DNA of 64,000 nt from Oribacterium parvum ACB1 (GTDB lineage: Bacteria > Bacillota > Clostridia > Lachnospirales > Lachnospiraceae): positions 134,001 to 198,000 of the forward strand of contig NZ_KE148312.1 of NCBI RefSeq assembly GCF_000238055.2. The letters are read 5' to 3'. Under the pieces are notes generated by a model. The model ran no database searches and was not told where the DNA came from. It saw only the letters and a list, made by a program, of their open reading frames with translations. A program made the position numbers and the translations under genes. Positions within the stretch are counted from its first letter, which is position 1. Every line of letters starts with the position of its first letter. Shown in pieces: positions 25,961 to 34,558 of this stretch.

Positions 25961-26587
25961 TTAAAGAGGCTCTTTGAAGAGATAGTTATACAACATTTCC
26001 GCAAATTCATTAATTACTTTTTCTTTGTTTTGTGTTTCATCAGGATAAAAAGCTAGTTCATGAACTATACTTTCCACAGTTGTATGAATTATAAATGATG
26101 CTGTGGAAAGGTCTTTTATCTTGAGATTTGGACTATAAAATTCAAGCAATGAGAGAATTTTATTTGTAGCAAATATGCGATAAGGCTTTTCAAGTTCACG
26201 AAAATCATCGCTTTGATAAGAAAGAGCCGTAATTTTCTTTTGAAACAATGTTAGATAACTGTGACTATCTAAGATAAATATAATATATTTTTTAATTATT
26301 TCAAAGAATGAAAATTGTGATAAATCTTCCGGAATGATTTTTTCTAAGATATTTGAATAAAGATCTTTTACGAGCTCATCATAAATTGCTTTTTTATTTG
26401 GATAGTAGCTATAAAGCGAACCAATGGATACGCCCGCAGTTTTTGCAATTTCATTTGTACTTACATTTGCATAATCTTTCTCTGAAAAAAGGAGAAGAGC
26501 AGTATTTTTTATGAGTTTTTTTCTTTCGATACTTCTTTTTTGTTTCGGTATTCTAGTATTCTTTTGTTTTGATTCTTTACTTTTCAT
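25961..26587 (-). CDS. TetR family transcriptional regulator
   Basis: A 208-residue repressor-type protein. A Lys-rich N-terminal arm precedes the HTH (about 20-65): IKNTALLLFSEKDYANVSTNEIAKTAGVSIGSLYSYYPNKKAIYDEL is textbook TetR. The C-terminal ligand-binding domain is helical. The ATG at 26587 has GGAG seven bases upstream; an upstream start at 26647 adds unconserved residues. It is divergent from a MacB-type ABC exporter, and a 38-bp palindrome sits over the exporter promoter, so it most likely represses that exporter until a toxic ligand binds. Confidence 0.88.
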   Translation of the reverse strand: MKSKESKQKNTRIPKQKRSIERKKLIKNTALLLFSEKDYANVSTNEIAKTAGVSIGSLYSYYPNKKAIYDELVKDLYSNILEKIIPEDLSQFSFFEIIKKYIIFILDSHSYLTLFQKKITALSYQSDDFRELEKPYRIFATNKILSLLEFYSPNLKIKDLSTASFIIHTTVESIVHELAFYPDETQNKEKVINEFAEMLYNYLFKEPL

Positions 26588-26769
26588 AACATCTCCAATA
26601 CGCAACAGTGGGTGTTGAATTTTTTGTAATAACGATGAGTCTCTCAATTAAAATCTTGTACAAATCTAGATTTTACAGACAAATTAATTAAACAAAAGTT
26701 TTCCAATATAAGTGTATCATGTTCATTAAAAAAATCAAGAACATAATACGAGCAACTACTCATATTATA

Positions 26770-26830
26770 TTGACAAAGCAGCAAAAAAAGAAGTATTATT
26801 AACATGAGCTATAGCTCACATTAATAATAC
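26770..26830 (+). promoter_or_regulatory. Promoter with overlapping TetR-type palindrome
   Basis: TTGACA (26770-26775), an 18-bp spacer and TATTAT (26794-26799). A 38-bp palindrome spans 26793-26830, centred on GAGCTATAGCTC, with outer arms GTATTATTAA and TTAATAATAC and one mismatched pair of positions. It covers the -10 box and start site, as expected for a repressor operator. The remaining divergent region (26,588-26,939) has no gene. Confidence 0.75.
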
Positions 26831-26939
26831 GCTTTAATAAGCCATATACTTGCAATAACAGGTATCTGACGTGATTAAGAGCAATGGGAAAACCCAATAT
26901 ATAGTTTAAAAATTATGTTATGCAGAAAGGAGAAAAAAG

Positions 26940-27641
26940 ATGAGTTTTATTCGTTTTCAAAATGTAACAAGAGAATATCATGTTGGAAGTAATGTAATAA
27001 AGGCTCTGAATAATGTGAATTTAGAAATTAGACAAGGTGATTTTACAGTGATTTTAGGACCTTCCGGTTCAGGAAAATCTACTTTTTTAAATCTTCTTGG
27101 AGGTATGGATTATGTTACGAGAGGAGAGATTTATGTAGGAGAGAACAATATATCAAAATTTACCAATAAGGAACGCACTCTTTATCGTCGCAAAGATATT
27201 GGTTTTGTTTTTCAATTTTATAATCTTATACCGACTCTTACAGCTTATGAAAATGTAGATATGGTATCCAAATTATCTGATGTTTCCATTTCGGCTGATG
27301 AAGCATTAGAAATGGTAGGATTGAAAGACAGAGCAGAAAATTTGCCGTCTCGCTTATCGGGAGGAGAGCTTCAGAGAGTATCCATAGCAAGAGCTCTTTG
27401 CAAGAATCCTAAGCTGCTTCTTTGTGATGAACCTACAGCGGCTCTTGACAGCGAAACCGGGAAAAAAGTTTTAATTACGCTTTCTTCCATGGCAAAAGAT
27501 TATGGCCATACAGTAGTTTTGGTAACTCACAATGCTGCAGTGGCACCTGCGGCAGATAGACTTATCAGACTTAGAGATGGTGAAGTCAGTGAAATTATGG
27601 ATCAGAAAAATCCTATTTCTATGGAGGAGGTTTTCTGGTAA
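26940..27641 (+). CDS. ABC transporter ATP-binding protein, MacB/LolD type
   Basis: A 233-residue ATPase. It has the Walker A GPSGSGKST, the MacB/LolD-typical KDIGFVFQFYNLIPTLTAYENV after the Q-loop, the signature LSGGELQRVSIARAL, the Walker B LLLCDEPTAALD and the switch His in VLVTHN. It pairs with the FtsX-type permease whose ATG overlaps its stop by one base. Such pairs handle antimicrobial peptides or lipid-like substrates by mechanotransmission. Confidence 0.9.
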   Translation: MSFIRFQNVTREYHVGSNVIKALNNVNLEIRQGDFTVILGPSGSGKSTFLNLLGGMDYVTRGEIYVGENNISKFTNKERTLYRRKDIGFVFQFYNLIPTLTAYENVDMVSKLSDVSISADEALEMVGLKDRAENLPSRLSGGELQRVSIARALCKNPKLLLCDEPTAALDSETGKKVLITLSSMAKDYGHTVVLVTHNAAVAPAADRLIRLRDGEVSEIMDQKNPISMEEVFW

Positions 27642-29935
27642 TGAAATATTTAAATAAAAAATTTATTAGAGATATAATGCAACAGTGGAAACAGTTTGTG
27701 TCGGTACTTATTATGGCTCTTATCTCGGTTTCGATTTACTGTGGAATGAGTTCAGTGTGGACTGGGATGGATGAATCATATACTGATTACAAAGAAAAAA
27801 CTAACTTAGCAGATGCTTATATCGATGGGGTAAATATAAGCGATGAAGATATCTCAAATATAAAAAAATTGCCTTATGTAAATCAGGCTGAAGGATCAAT
27901 GTTTGTTAAGTTTAATACGAAAATTGATAATGAAGATTCAGAGCTTTATATTAATTCATTTACAAGCAGCACTAAAAAACTCATGAATCCGCTCCTTAGA
28001 AGCGGGCACCCCCTAAAAGATGATGAAGAAGGTATATGGATTGACGAAGATTACGCCAAGATACACAATCTGAAAGAGGGTGATAAGATTGTACTTGAGT
28101 TTAAGGGGATTAAGAAGAAAGTAAAGATTTTGGGGACTGTTCTTGATGCAGAAAATATATATTTTATTACTTCTTATGCAGAAACAGTTCCGGATCATAA
28201 ACGACACGGTTATGCTTATATAAGTGAAAAATATATAAATAAAATTTTGGGAATAGTATCTTATAATCAAGTGAGACTTGATTTACTGGAAAAACCGGTT
28301 TCCAAGTCAAAGCTGGAAAAAGATATTAAACGGATAATGGGAGATTCTTTTTCATCAGTAGTCATGAAGGAGAATAAAATTTCTATCACTCAGGTTGATG
28401 AGGAAATAAATCAAATTCACAAAATGGCGATGCTGTTTTCAATTGTATTTATCTTGTTATCAATTTTATCAATTTATACTACGATGAGCCGTCTTATAAG
28501 TAATCAGATGGTTCAGATTGGCACACTTAAATCTTTAGGATTTTACGACAGACAAATTTATTTTCACTATGGAGCATATGGATTTTTGGTGGCTATCATA
28601 GGAAGCCTTGTTGGGGTGATTTTCGGATATACAGTGGTGGCAAATCTTGTTATGAATATAAAAAAGGCGACACTAACGCTTCCTATATGGAAAAAATCCT
28701 TTGGCATAGATAGTATGATCTTGATTGTACTGATTCTTACGGTTTGTACCTTGGCTGCGATTATTACTACAAGGAAGGTGGTTAAAAACAATCCTTCTTT
28801 TACAATTAAAGGTATGCTCGATAAGAAGTCAGGTGGTCCCGGAATATACAAAAAATCAAGATTGTCATATGATTGGCTTTGGACGCTCAGGAGCATTCGC
28901 ATTCATCCAATCAGAACATTCATGAGTATAACTGCAATCGTGGGGAGCATTGTATTGATGGTTGCCGGTCTTGGTGTGTGGGATTCTCTTTATAGTTCAT
29001 ATCAAGATGTTTATAATAATGAATTCTGTTATAAGTATATTGGACAGGTATACGGAGAATCTTATAATAATTTAAGTCACAAATTTAATTCTTTTGATGT
29101 TCAGTTTGCACAGAGTGAAACGGCTGATTTTTCTTTCCACGGAATTGAAAAATCGGGTTCTCTTTTAGTGCTTGATTCGGGTGACAAAATTAGAATTTTT
29201 GACGCAAAATCAAAAAAGAAAATCAGGATAGAAAAAGATGAGGTAGCAATTGCTTCTCAGTTGGCAGAACAACTTGATGTTAAAGTTGGAGATAAGATTG
29301 CATATAAGACTAAGAGTTCATTAAACGAGCATAGGGTTACTGTTACGGCAATCGTGGATGCAAAGATCCCTCAAGGTATTTTTATATACAAAGATAAGGT
29401 AAAAAACTTTGAACCTAACACAATTTATATAGGAGATAGTGAAGCTTATGAACAAGCAAAAAAAGAAGAATCAATAAGCAATATAATATCTATAAAAAAG
29501 CAACAGGACAACATGAAGGAGATGATGGATAGCGTTCATTCAATTATGTATATATTGATTGTGGCAGCATTTGTATTAAGTGTCGTTATTCTATATGATC
29601 TTGGTATCTTGTCATATCTTGAACGTTATCGTGAATATGCCACAATGAAGGTCATAGGATTTAAACATAGTGAAATTATGGGAATGGTATTTAAGGAGAG
29701 TGTTCTAAATCTTTTGACTGGATTTGTTATAGGAATTCCTTTGAGCAAGCAGTTTTTGAAGTTATATATAAGAGTTGTTTCCATGGATAGTATGGAATGG
29801 ACTCCTATTATTGCTAAAGACCATTTTTTGATAGTTATATTCTGTGTTATAGGATTTTCTGTTTTAGTCAATTTGGTTGTTTCTATGAGAATAAGAAAAA
29901 TTGACATGGTTGAAGCGTTAAAATCTATTGAATAA
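27641..29935 (+). CDS. ABC transporter permease with two FtsX domains
   Basis: A 764-residue permease. A transmembrane helix at about 14-34 is followed by a large extracellular domain (35-260), then three helices of a first FtsX domain (about 262-385). A further helix (about 428-450) leads into a second extracellular domain and three C-terminal helices (about 635-755) ending RIRKIDMVEALKSIE, the usual FtsX ending. The architecture matches putative ABC permeases of the lipoprotein/antimicrobial-peptide type. Translation is coupled to the ATPase gene. Confidence 0.88.
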   Translation: MKYLNKKFIRDIMQQWKQFVSVLIMALISVSIYCGMSSVWTGMDESYTDYKEKTNLADAYIDGVNISDEDISNIKKLPYVNQAEGSMFVKFNTKIDNEDSELYINSFTSSTKKLMNPLLRSGHPLKDDEEGIWIDEDYAKIHNLKEGDKIVLEFKGIKKKVKILGTVLDAENIYFITSYAETVPDHKRHGYAYISEKYINKILGIVSYNQVRLDLLEKPVSKSKLEKDIKRIMGDSFSSVVMKENKISITQVDEEINQIHKMAMLFSIVFILLSILSIYTTMSRLISNQMVQIGTLKSLGFYDRQIYFHYGAYGFLVAIIGSLVGVIFGYTVVANLVMNIKKATLTLPIWKKSFGIDSMILIVLILTVCTLAAIITTRKVVKNNPSFTIKGMLDKKSGGPGIYKKSRLSYDWLWTLRSIRIHPIRTFMSITAIVGSIVLMVAGLGVWDSLYSSYQDVYNNEFCYKYIGQVYGESYNNLSHKFNSFDVQFAQSETADFSFHGIEKSGSLLVLDSGDKIRIFDAKSKKKIRIEKDEVAIASQLAEQLDVKVGDKIAYKTKSSLNEHRVTVTAIVDAKIPQGIFIYKDKVKNFEPNTIYIGDSEAYEQAKKEESISNIISIKKQQDNMKEMMDSVHSIMYILIVAAFVLSVVILYDLGILSYLERYREYATMKVIGFKHSEIMGMVFKESVLNLLTGFVIGIPLSKQFLKLYIRVVSMDSMEWTPIIAKDHFLIVIFCVIGFSVLVNLVVSMRIRKIDMVEALKSIE

Positions 29936-30012
29936 GGGAGACGGTGAATATAGGGGTATTGTATTAGAAAATAATTAAATTTTTTCTAAATTAAATAAGT
30001 TATTTAGTATTT

Positions 30013-30045
30013 AGGTAATAGAAATAAATCCTATTGCCTATTTTA
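30013..30045 (+). terminator. Probable terminator of the ABC exporter operon
   Basis: AGGTAATAG (30013-30021) pairs with CTATTGCCT (30031-30039) with one G-T pair, followed by ATTTTAT. The T-tract is weak. Confidence 0.5.
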
Positions 30046-30046
30046 T

Positions 30047-30242
30047 GTATGACAGGCATGCCGTCAGTCTGTGGTGAAAGTCCGCAAAGGGCGTAGTTGC
30101 CGACGAACTCCATAGTGACTTGCAAGATTCACATCGTGAGGTGTGGACGAGAAGAAGCAATAGCAAAATCGTAGCCTGACGAACAGAAACCTAATATCAA
30201 GGCTTGCATAACGACAGCAAAGTGGGAAATGGAATTATCTGA
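30047..30242 (+). mobile_element. Fragment of a group II intron (5' part, domain I)
   Basis: The segment starts GTATGACAGG and contains GTCTGTGGTGAAAGTCCGC, a configuration I associate with the 5' region of bacterial group II introns. It continues with paired GC-rich blocks such as TTCACATCGTGAGGTGTGGA. No maturase reading frame and no domain V hairpin follow; the sequence switches into KilA-N coding sequence at about 30,243. I infer an internally deleted intron sitting inside a KilA-N gene. Confidence 0.4.
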
Positions 30243-30905
30243 TATGAGTTTTTAGGTATTTGGGAAGAAATGTATAACACGAATTTTAATTCCCCCGAAT
30301 TCGAGGGAATTAAAAATGAAGCAGGATTTAACCATTTTATATTATCGGTCAAGCAATGGGTGGAAAAAACTAATTCTATCGGTATCGTTGCGAGAGCAGG
30401 AAGATATGGTGGAACTTATGCTCATAAAGATATAGCGTTTGAGTTTGCTTCTTGGGTATCGCCATACTTTAAATTATATTTAATCAAGGAATTTGAACGC
30501 CTAAAGGAAGAAGAACAAAAGAAGTTAGGATGGGATATTAAGAGAAATTTGGCAAAAATCAATTATAGAATTCACACAGATGCCATTAAAAACAAACTTG
30601 TACCGGATAAACTTTCAAAAGAAAAAATCAATTTTATTTATGCAAGTGAAGCGGATATTCTTAATGTTTCTCTATTTGGAATAACAGCTAAGGAGTGGCG
30701 TGATGAAAATCCGGATTTAAAAGGCAATATTAGAGATTATGCGGATATATCACAGCTTGTCTGCCTTTCTAATCTTGAGAATCTTAATGCGGTATTTATA
30801 AATGAAGGCATGAGCCAATCTGAAAGATTGGAAAAATTAAATGCAATAGCTATTGAACAAATGAAGATACTATCTGAAAGTGAATCAATTAAAAAATTGA
30901 AATAG
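30243..30905 (+). pseudogene. KilA-N domain protein, N-terminus missing
   Basis: In-frame similarity to KilA-N proteins begins with YEFLGIWEEMYN right after a stop codon at 30,240 and continues through FNSPEFEGIKNEAGFNHF, GRYGGTYAHKDIAFEFASWVSPYFKLYLIKEFERLKEEE and a long C-terminal helical domain. Intact homologues carry about 55-60 more N-terminal residues with the start of the KilA-N fold, which the intron-like fragment replaces. The first usable ATG is 30,270 but has no good ribosome site. A terminator lies downstream. Function (phage or plasmid DNA-binding) is probably lost. Confidence 0.65.
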
Positions 30906-30931
30906 AGTAATAATATTTGGTATATAGCGAA

Positions 30932-30963
30932 GGTGATTAGAGTAAAATCTAACCGCCTTTTTT
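30932..30963 (+). terminator. Intrinsic terminator
   Basis: GGTGATTAG (30932-30940) pairs with CTAACCGCC (30949-30957) with one mismatch and one G-T pair, followed by a run of T residues. Confidence 0.65.
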
Positions 30964-30988
30964 GTTTGAAAAAAGGAGATATAAAAAC

Positions 30989-31087
30989 ATGGATTACAAA
31001 ACAATAAGGGATAGAATTGAAGATATTTCCTTATCAATAACCTTGATTTTATCCTGTAAATTTTGCCTTTCATCAGCACTTTTTTGA
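30989..31087 (+). pseudogene. Truncated 5' stub of a plasmid/ICE gene
   Basis: A clear AAAGGAG site precedes an ATG whose product starts MDYKTIRDRIEDISLS. After about 20 codons the frame runs into antisense relaxase sequence and stops at 31,085. It looks like the first codons of a small ICE gene cut by a deletion. Confidence 0.4.
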
Positions 31088-31309
31088 ATAAATTCGTCAA
31101 GCTGCTGAACGGATTTAAGCCCATGTTCTCTGATGAAAATAACGGATTCCGCCATCGTATTCAGAGTTGAAGATGATATGATTATGGATATGCTCTTTAT
31201 CTATATGCGTTGATAAGACAAACTCATATTCATCTTTTAGGATTTTTTTACATAACTCAAGACCAATCTGGTGTGCCATTTCAGGCGTTTTTCCTAAGTG
31301 TCCGTACAC
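31066..31309 (-). pseudogene. MobA-type relaxase remnant, copy 2
   Basis: On the minus strand 31,309-31,115 reads YGHLGKTPEMAHQIGLELCKKIL and then FVLSTHIDKEHIHNHIIFNS, the catalytic His triad region (H-x-D-x-x-H-x-H) of MOBP-type relaxases. Immediately after it a frame change leads into FIREHGLKSVQQLDEFIQK. The N-terminal Tyr motif, the stretch between the two segments, and the C-terminus are all gone. The distal 80 bp are a direct repeat of 25,552-25,633. Between this remnant and 31,430 I see no gene. Confidence 0.65.
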
Positions 31310-31430
31310 TTACTGTGCTTGCTACAAAAGAATGATTATGGTAGCAAGCATTAAGCAAGTTTTAAATGTATATCTTATGTTATACCAAATGAGGTAAGTA
31401 ATATCATCAGAATTGAAAAAAAGCTTTTAA

Positions 31431-31464
31431 TATGACAACATATGTCAAGTTAATATGATATAAT
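31431..31464 (+). promoter_or_regulatory. Operator and -10 box in front of the WYL regulator gene
   Basis: TATGACA, five bases, then TGTCAAGT (31431-31450), followed eight bases later by TATAAT (31459-31464). The same arrangement recurs at 32,382-32,416. GACA-N5-TGTC is a palindrome placed where the -35 box should be, and no good -35 hexamer is present, so control by a bound regulator is likely. Confidence 0.7.
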
Positions 31465-31486
31465 AAATATAGGAGATGTTAAGACG

Positions 31487-32386
31487 ATGAAAGATAATAG
31501 GTTATTTAGGATACTATATTATATTTTAGAAAAGGGAAAAGTTACGGCAAGTGAACTTGCAGATAAATTTGAGGTGTCAGTCAGGACAATATATCGAGAT
31601 ATTGACTCTATCAGCAGTGCCGGTATTCCCATCTATGCGTTGCAAGGAAAGGGCGGCGGAATAGAAATTGCTGAAGATTTTGAGCTTAGTAAATCACTAC
31701 TGTCTGAAAATGAGAAACAGCAAATTATGTCAGCTCTTCAAGGATTGGATAATACCGCGATACAACATGAGAATGAGCTTCTAACAAAACTTTCCGCACT
31801 CTTTAAAATGAAAAACACCAGTTGGATAGAGGTTGATTTTAATAATTGGCAAAACAGTAAGCTGTATGAACAAACATTTAATGATATTAAGTCGGCAATT
31901 TTAAGTAAAAACATTATTTCGTTCACATATTTTAGCAGCAATGAAAAAGAAACAAGTAGAAGAGTTAAACCCGTTAAACTACTTTTCAAGAGTCAGGACT
32001 GGTATCTATATGCTTTCTGCTTACTTAGAAATGATTTTAGATATTTCAAATTGTCCCGGATAAAGAATTTAGAAATCCATACTGAAAAGTTTGATGACAA
32101 CTTTGAAGATGCAATACTCAAGAAAGAAATGCCACACGAGAACACAGTGCATATAAAAGTTAAGTTTGATCGTAAAGTTGCTTTTCGAGTATATGATGAG
32201 ATAAACGGAGAAATCATAGAAGACGATGAGGGAAATTTATATGCTGAAATAGAAATACCGAATGACTATAATTTATTCAATTATATTTTTTCTTTCGGAG
32301 ATGGGGCAGAAGTATTAGAGCCAAAAGAGATACGAATGCAGATTAAAGAAATGATAAATAAAATGGCGGGGAAATATATAATATGA
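31487..32386 (+). CDS. WYL-domain transcriptional regulator (YafY/DeoR-like)
   Basis: A 299-residue regulator. The N-terminal HTH_11 domain (FRILYYILEKGKVTASELADKFEVSVRTIYRDIDSISSAGIPIYA) is followed by a WYL domain (about 130-210: ISFTYFSSNEKETSRRVKPVKLLFKSQDWYLYAFCLLRNDFRYFKLSRI) and a WCX-like C-terminal extension. WYL proteins sense small ligands or nucleic acid damage products. Its stop codon (TGA, 32,384-32,386) lies inside the operator of the downstream operon. The shared operator predicts autoregulation plus control of the three genes that follow. Confidence 0.88.
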   Translation: MKDNRLFRILYYILEKGKVTASELADKFEVSVRTIYRDIDSISSAGIPIYALQGKGGGIEIAEDFELSKSLLSENEKQQIMSALQGLDNTAIQHENELLTKLSALFKMKNTSWIEVDFNNWQNSKLYEQTFNDIKSAILSKNIISFTYFSSNEKETSRRVKPVKLLFKSQDWYLYAFCLLRNDFRYFKLSRIKNLEIHTEKFDDNFEDAILKKEMPHENTVHIKVKFDRKVAFRVYDEINGEIIEDDEGNLYAEIEIPNDYNLFNYIFSFGDGAEVLEPKEIRMQIKEMINKMAGKYII

Positions 32387-32416
32387 CAAATGGTGTCAAG
32401 TATCCTCCTGTATAAT
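32382..32416 (+). promoter_or_regulatory. Second copy of the WYL-regulator operator, with -10 box
   Basis: TATGACA, five bases, TGTCAAGT (32382-32401), then nine bases and TATAAT (32411-32416). The spacing matches that at 31,431 to within one base. Confidence 0.7.
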
Positions 32417-32449
32417 AAAATTAACCAAATGTAAAGGGAGGACTGGATA

Positions 32450-33064
32450 ATGAAATATGAATGGAGAAAACAAGAAAAGAATCTTTATGGTGTGAAGCAG
32501 ACACCTATCATTGTAGAAGTGCCAAAGCAAAAATTTATTTTGGTAAAAGGTAAAGGAAATCCGAATGAAGTAGATTTTTCAGATAGAATATCCGCATTAT
32601 ATTCTCTTGCTTATGCCATTAAAATGATGTTTAAAAATGCAACGAAAAATAAAACTGATAACGAGATTGCAGATTTTACGGTATATCCGTTAGAGGGATT
32701 TTGGAAAAAAGTAAATGGAGAAGAGCTTGATAAAAATAAACTGGAATACACATTGATGATTAAACAACCTGATTTTATTACACAAGAGATATTCACAAAG
32801 GCACTTGAGAATATAAAAAAGAAAAAGCCTAACGCATTGTATGATGAGATGAGTTTTAGAGAAATAGAAGAGGGTAAATCTATTCAGATTTTACATGTTG
32901 GAAGTTATGATGAGGAGCCAAAATCATTTGAACAGATGGATGAATTTGCAAGAAAACTTGATCTTACAAGAATAGATGATTTTCATAAAGAAATATACCT
33001 AAGTAATAAAAACAGGACATCAGAAGAAAAGCAAAAAACCATATTAAGATATTCAGTGAAATAG
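32450..33064 (+). CDS. GyrI-like domain protein (possible cyclopropane hydrolase)
   Basis: A 204-residue stand-alone GyrI-like protein. The N-terminal half has IIVEVPKQKFILVKGKGNPNEVDFSDRISALYSLAYAIKMMFKN, then DFTVYPLEGFWKK. The second repeat contains KPNALYDEMSFREIEEGKSIQILHVGSYDEEPKSFEQMDEFA, the usual ligand-pocket face. Members of this group (as I recall, YtkR7 and lin2189) hydrolyse cyclopropane-bearing DNA alkylators such as yatakemycin and CC-1065. Which residues are catalytic here I cannot verify. It starts a three-gene run behind the WYL operator, with GGGAGG before the ATG. Confidence 0.75.
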   Translation: MKYEWRKQEKNLYGVKQTPIIVEVPKQKFILVKGKGNPNEVDFSDRISALYSLAYAIKMMFKNATKNKTDNEIADFTVYPLEGFWKKVNGEELDKNKLEYTLMIKQPDFITQEIFTKALENIKKKKPNALYDEMSFREIEEGKSIQILHVGSYDEEPKSFEQMDEFARKLDLTRIDDFHKEIYLSNKNRTSEEKQKTILRYSVK

Positions 33065-33076
33065 GAGGAATTTGTT

Positions 33077-33619
33077 ATGTCGAGACCGACGACAAAAAAT
33101 GATTTAATGATTGCTGCTAAAGAAAACTATGAAAAGTTAGATTTACTTATTTCAAAGATGACTGAGGAAGAGTTAAATACACCATTTGATTTTTCAAAAG
33201 AGGAAAAGAAAAAAGAAGCCCATTGGAAAAGAGATAAAAACTTAAGAGATGTTTTAATCCATCTCTATGAATGGCATCAGCTTATTTTGAATTGGGTACA
33301 TTCCAATCAAAAGGGCGAAGAAAAACCATTTTTGCCTGAACCATATAACTGGAAAACTTATGGTGATATGAATGTGGAGTTTTGGAAAAAACATCAAAAT
33401 ACTTCTCTTGAAAATGCAACTAAAATGTTTCATAAATCCCATAGCGATGTTTTACAGTTGGCTGAAACCTTTACAAACGAAGAACTTTTTTCAAAAGGTG
33501 TATATAAATGGGTTGGAGGGAGTACGCTGGGTTCCTATTTTGTGAGTACGACTGCAAGTCATTATGATTGGGCAATGAAAAAGCTAAAGGCTCATCAGAA
33601 AAACTGTAAGTCAAAATAG
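33077..33619 (+). CDS. ClbS/DfsB family four-helix bundle protein
   Basis: A 180-residue protein with the DinB-like bundle of the ClbS/DfsB (DUF1706) family: RPTTKNDLMIAAKENYEKLDLLI at the start, NLRDVLIHLYEWHQLILNW with the conserved HxxEWH-like helix, FLPEPYNWKTYGDMN, and the C-terminal YKWVGGSTLGSYFVSTTASHYDWAMKKL. E. coli ClbS opens the cyclopropane ring of colibactin and so protects the producer. This gene starts 12 bp after the GyrI-like gene behind AGGAGG, so both belong to one operon. A different substrate is possible in this distant relative. Confidence 0.82.
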   Translation: MSRPTTKNDLMIAAKENYEKLDLLISKMTEEELNTPFDFSKEEKKKEAHWKRDKNLRDVLIHLYEWHQLILNWVHSNQKGEEKPFLPEPYNWKTYGDMNVEFWKKHQNTSLENATKMFHKSHSDVLQLAETFTNEELFSKGVYKWVGGSTLGSYFVSTTASHYDWAMKKLKAHQKNCKSK

Positions 33620-33637
33620 CCGGAATAGGATAGTAAA

Positions 33638-34516
33638 GTGCATTTTACAAAAGTAAAAGGAATACTTTCTTCAAAGAATGGAATGAATTTGTTTAGAGGT
33701 TGCACTCATGGATGTATTTATTGCGACTCAAGAAGTAAATGCTATCAGATGAATCATAAATTTGAAGATGTAGAAGTAAAAGAAAATGGAATCAGTCTTT
33801 TGGAAGAGAGCCTAAAACGAAAGCGAAAAAAATGCATGATTGGTTTGGGGTCTATGACTGATCCATACATTAAAGAGGAACTTAAACTAAATTATACAAG
33901 ACAGGCACTTGAGATAGTAAATAAATATGGTTTCGGCATAACGCTTATAACAAAGTCCGCTAATGTTTTGAGGGATTTAGATTTGTTTAAGGAAATAAAT
34001 TCAAAAACAAAGTGTGTAATTCAAATGACACTAACAACTTATGATGAAGAACTTTGTAAAAAGATAGAGCCAAATGTTTCAACAACAAAAGAAAGGGTTG
34101 AAGCATTAAAAATATTGCGTGATGAGGGAATACCAACAGTAGTTTGGTTAACTCCGATACTGCCATTTATCAACGATACGGAGGGAAACATTATTGGTAT
34201 TTTAAATTATTGCAAGGAAGCAAAAGTGTTTGGAATAATATGCTTTGGTATGGGAGTTACACTCAGAGAGGGAAATAGAGAGTATTTTTATTCGCAGCTA
34301 GATAAAAAGTTTCCAAAGCTGAAAGAACGATACATGAGAGAATACGGAAACAATTATGTTGCAAACAGCGTAAACAATAAAAAACTAATGGGTGGATTTC
34401 ACGAATTCTGTGAGCGGAACGGTATCGTTCATGATAATGATGCGATATTTAACTATCTCAATTTATTTGAAGGTAAGGATATTTCAAAGCAACTTAGTTT
34501 TTTTGATGAAGTTTGA
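33638..34516 (+). CDS. Radical SAM protein, spore photoproduct lyase-like (SPL family)
   Basis: A 292-residue radical SAM enzyme. The cluster motif is CTHGCIYC near residue 22, inside NLFRGCTHGCIYCDSRS. IGLGSMTDPYIKEE, LITKSANVLRD, LTTYDEELCKKIEPNVSTTKERVEALK and GIPTVVWLTPILPFIND are hallmarks of the SPL/Rv2578c-like group thought to act on DNA lesions. Initiation is at GTG (33,638) with an AGGA site about eight bases upstream. It follows the ClbS-like gene by 18 bp, so a lesion-repair step after alkylator hydrolysis is a plausible role. Confidence 0.8.
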   Translation: MHFTKVKGILSSKNGMNLFRGCTHGCIYCDSRSKCYQMNHKFEDVEVKENGISLLEESLKRKRKKCMIGLGSMTDPYIKEELKLNYTRQALEIVNKYGFGITLITKSANVLRDLDLFKEINSKTKCVIQMTLTTYDEELCKKIEPNVSTTKERVEALKILRDEGIPTVVWLTPILPFINDTEGNIIGILNYCKEAKVFGIICFGMGVTLREGNREYFYSQLDKKFPKLKERYMREYGNNYVANSVNNKKLMGGFHEFCERNGIVHDNDAIFNYLNLFEGKDISKQLSFFDEV

Positions 34517-34558
34517 CTAAGGATATTATCCTCAAAGCTCTTAAAGGCGAAAGAACAG

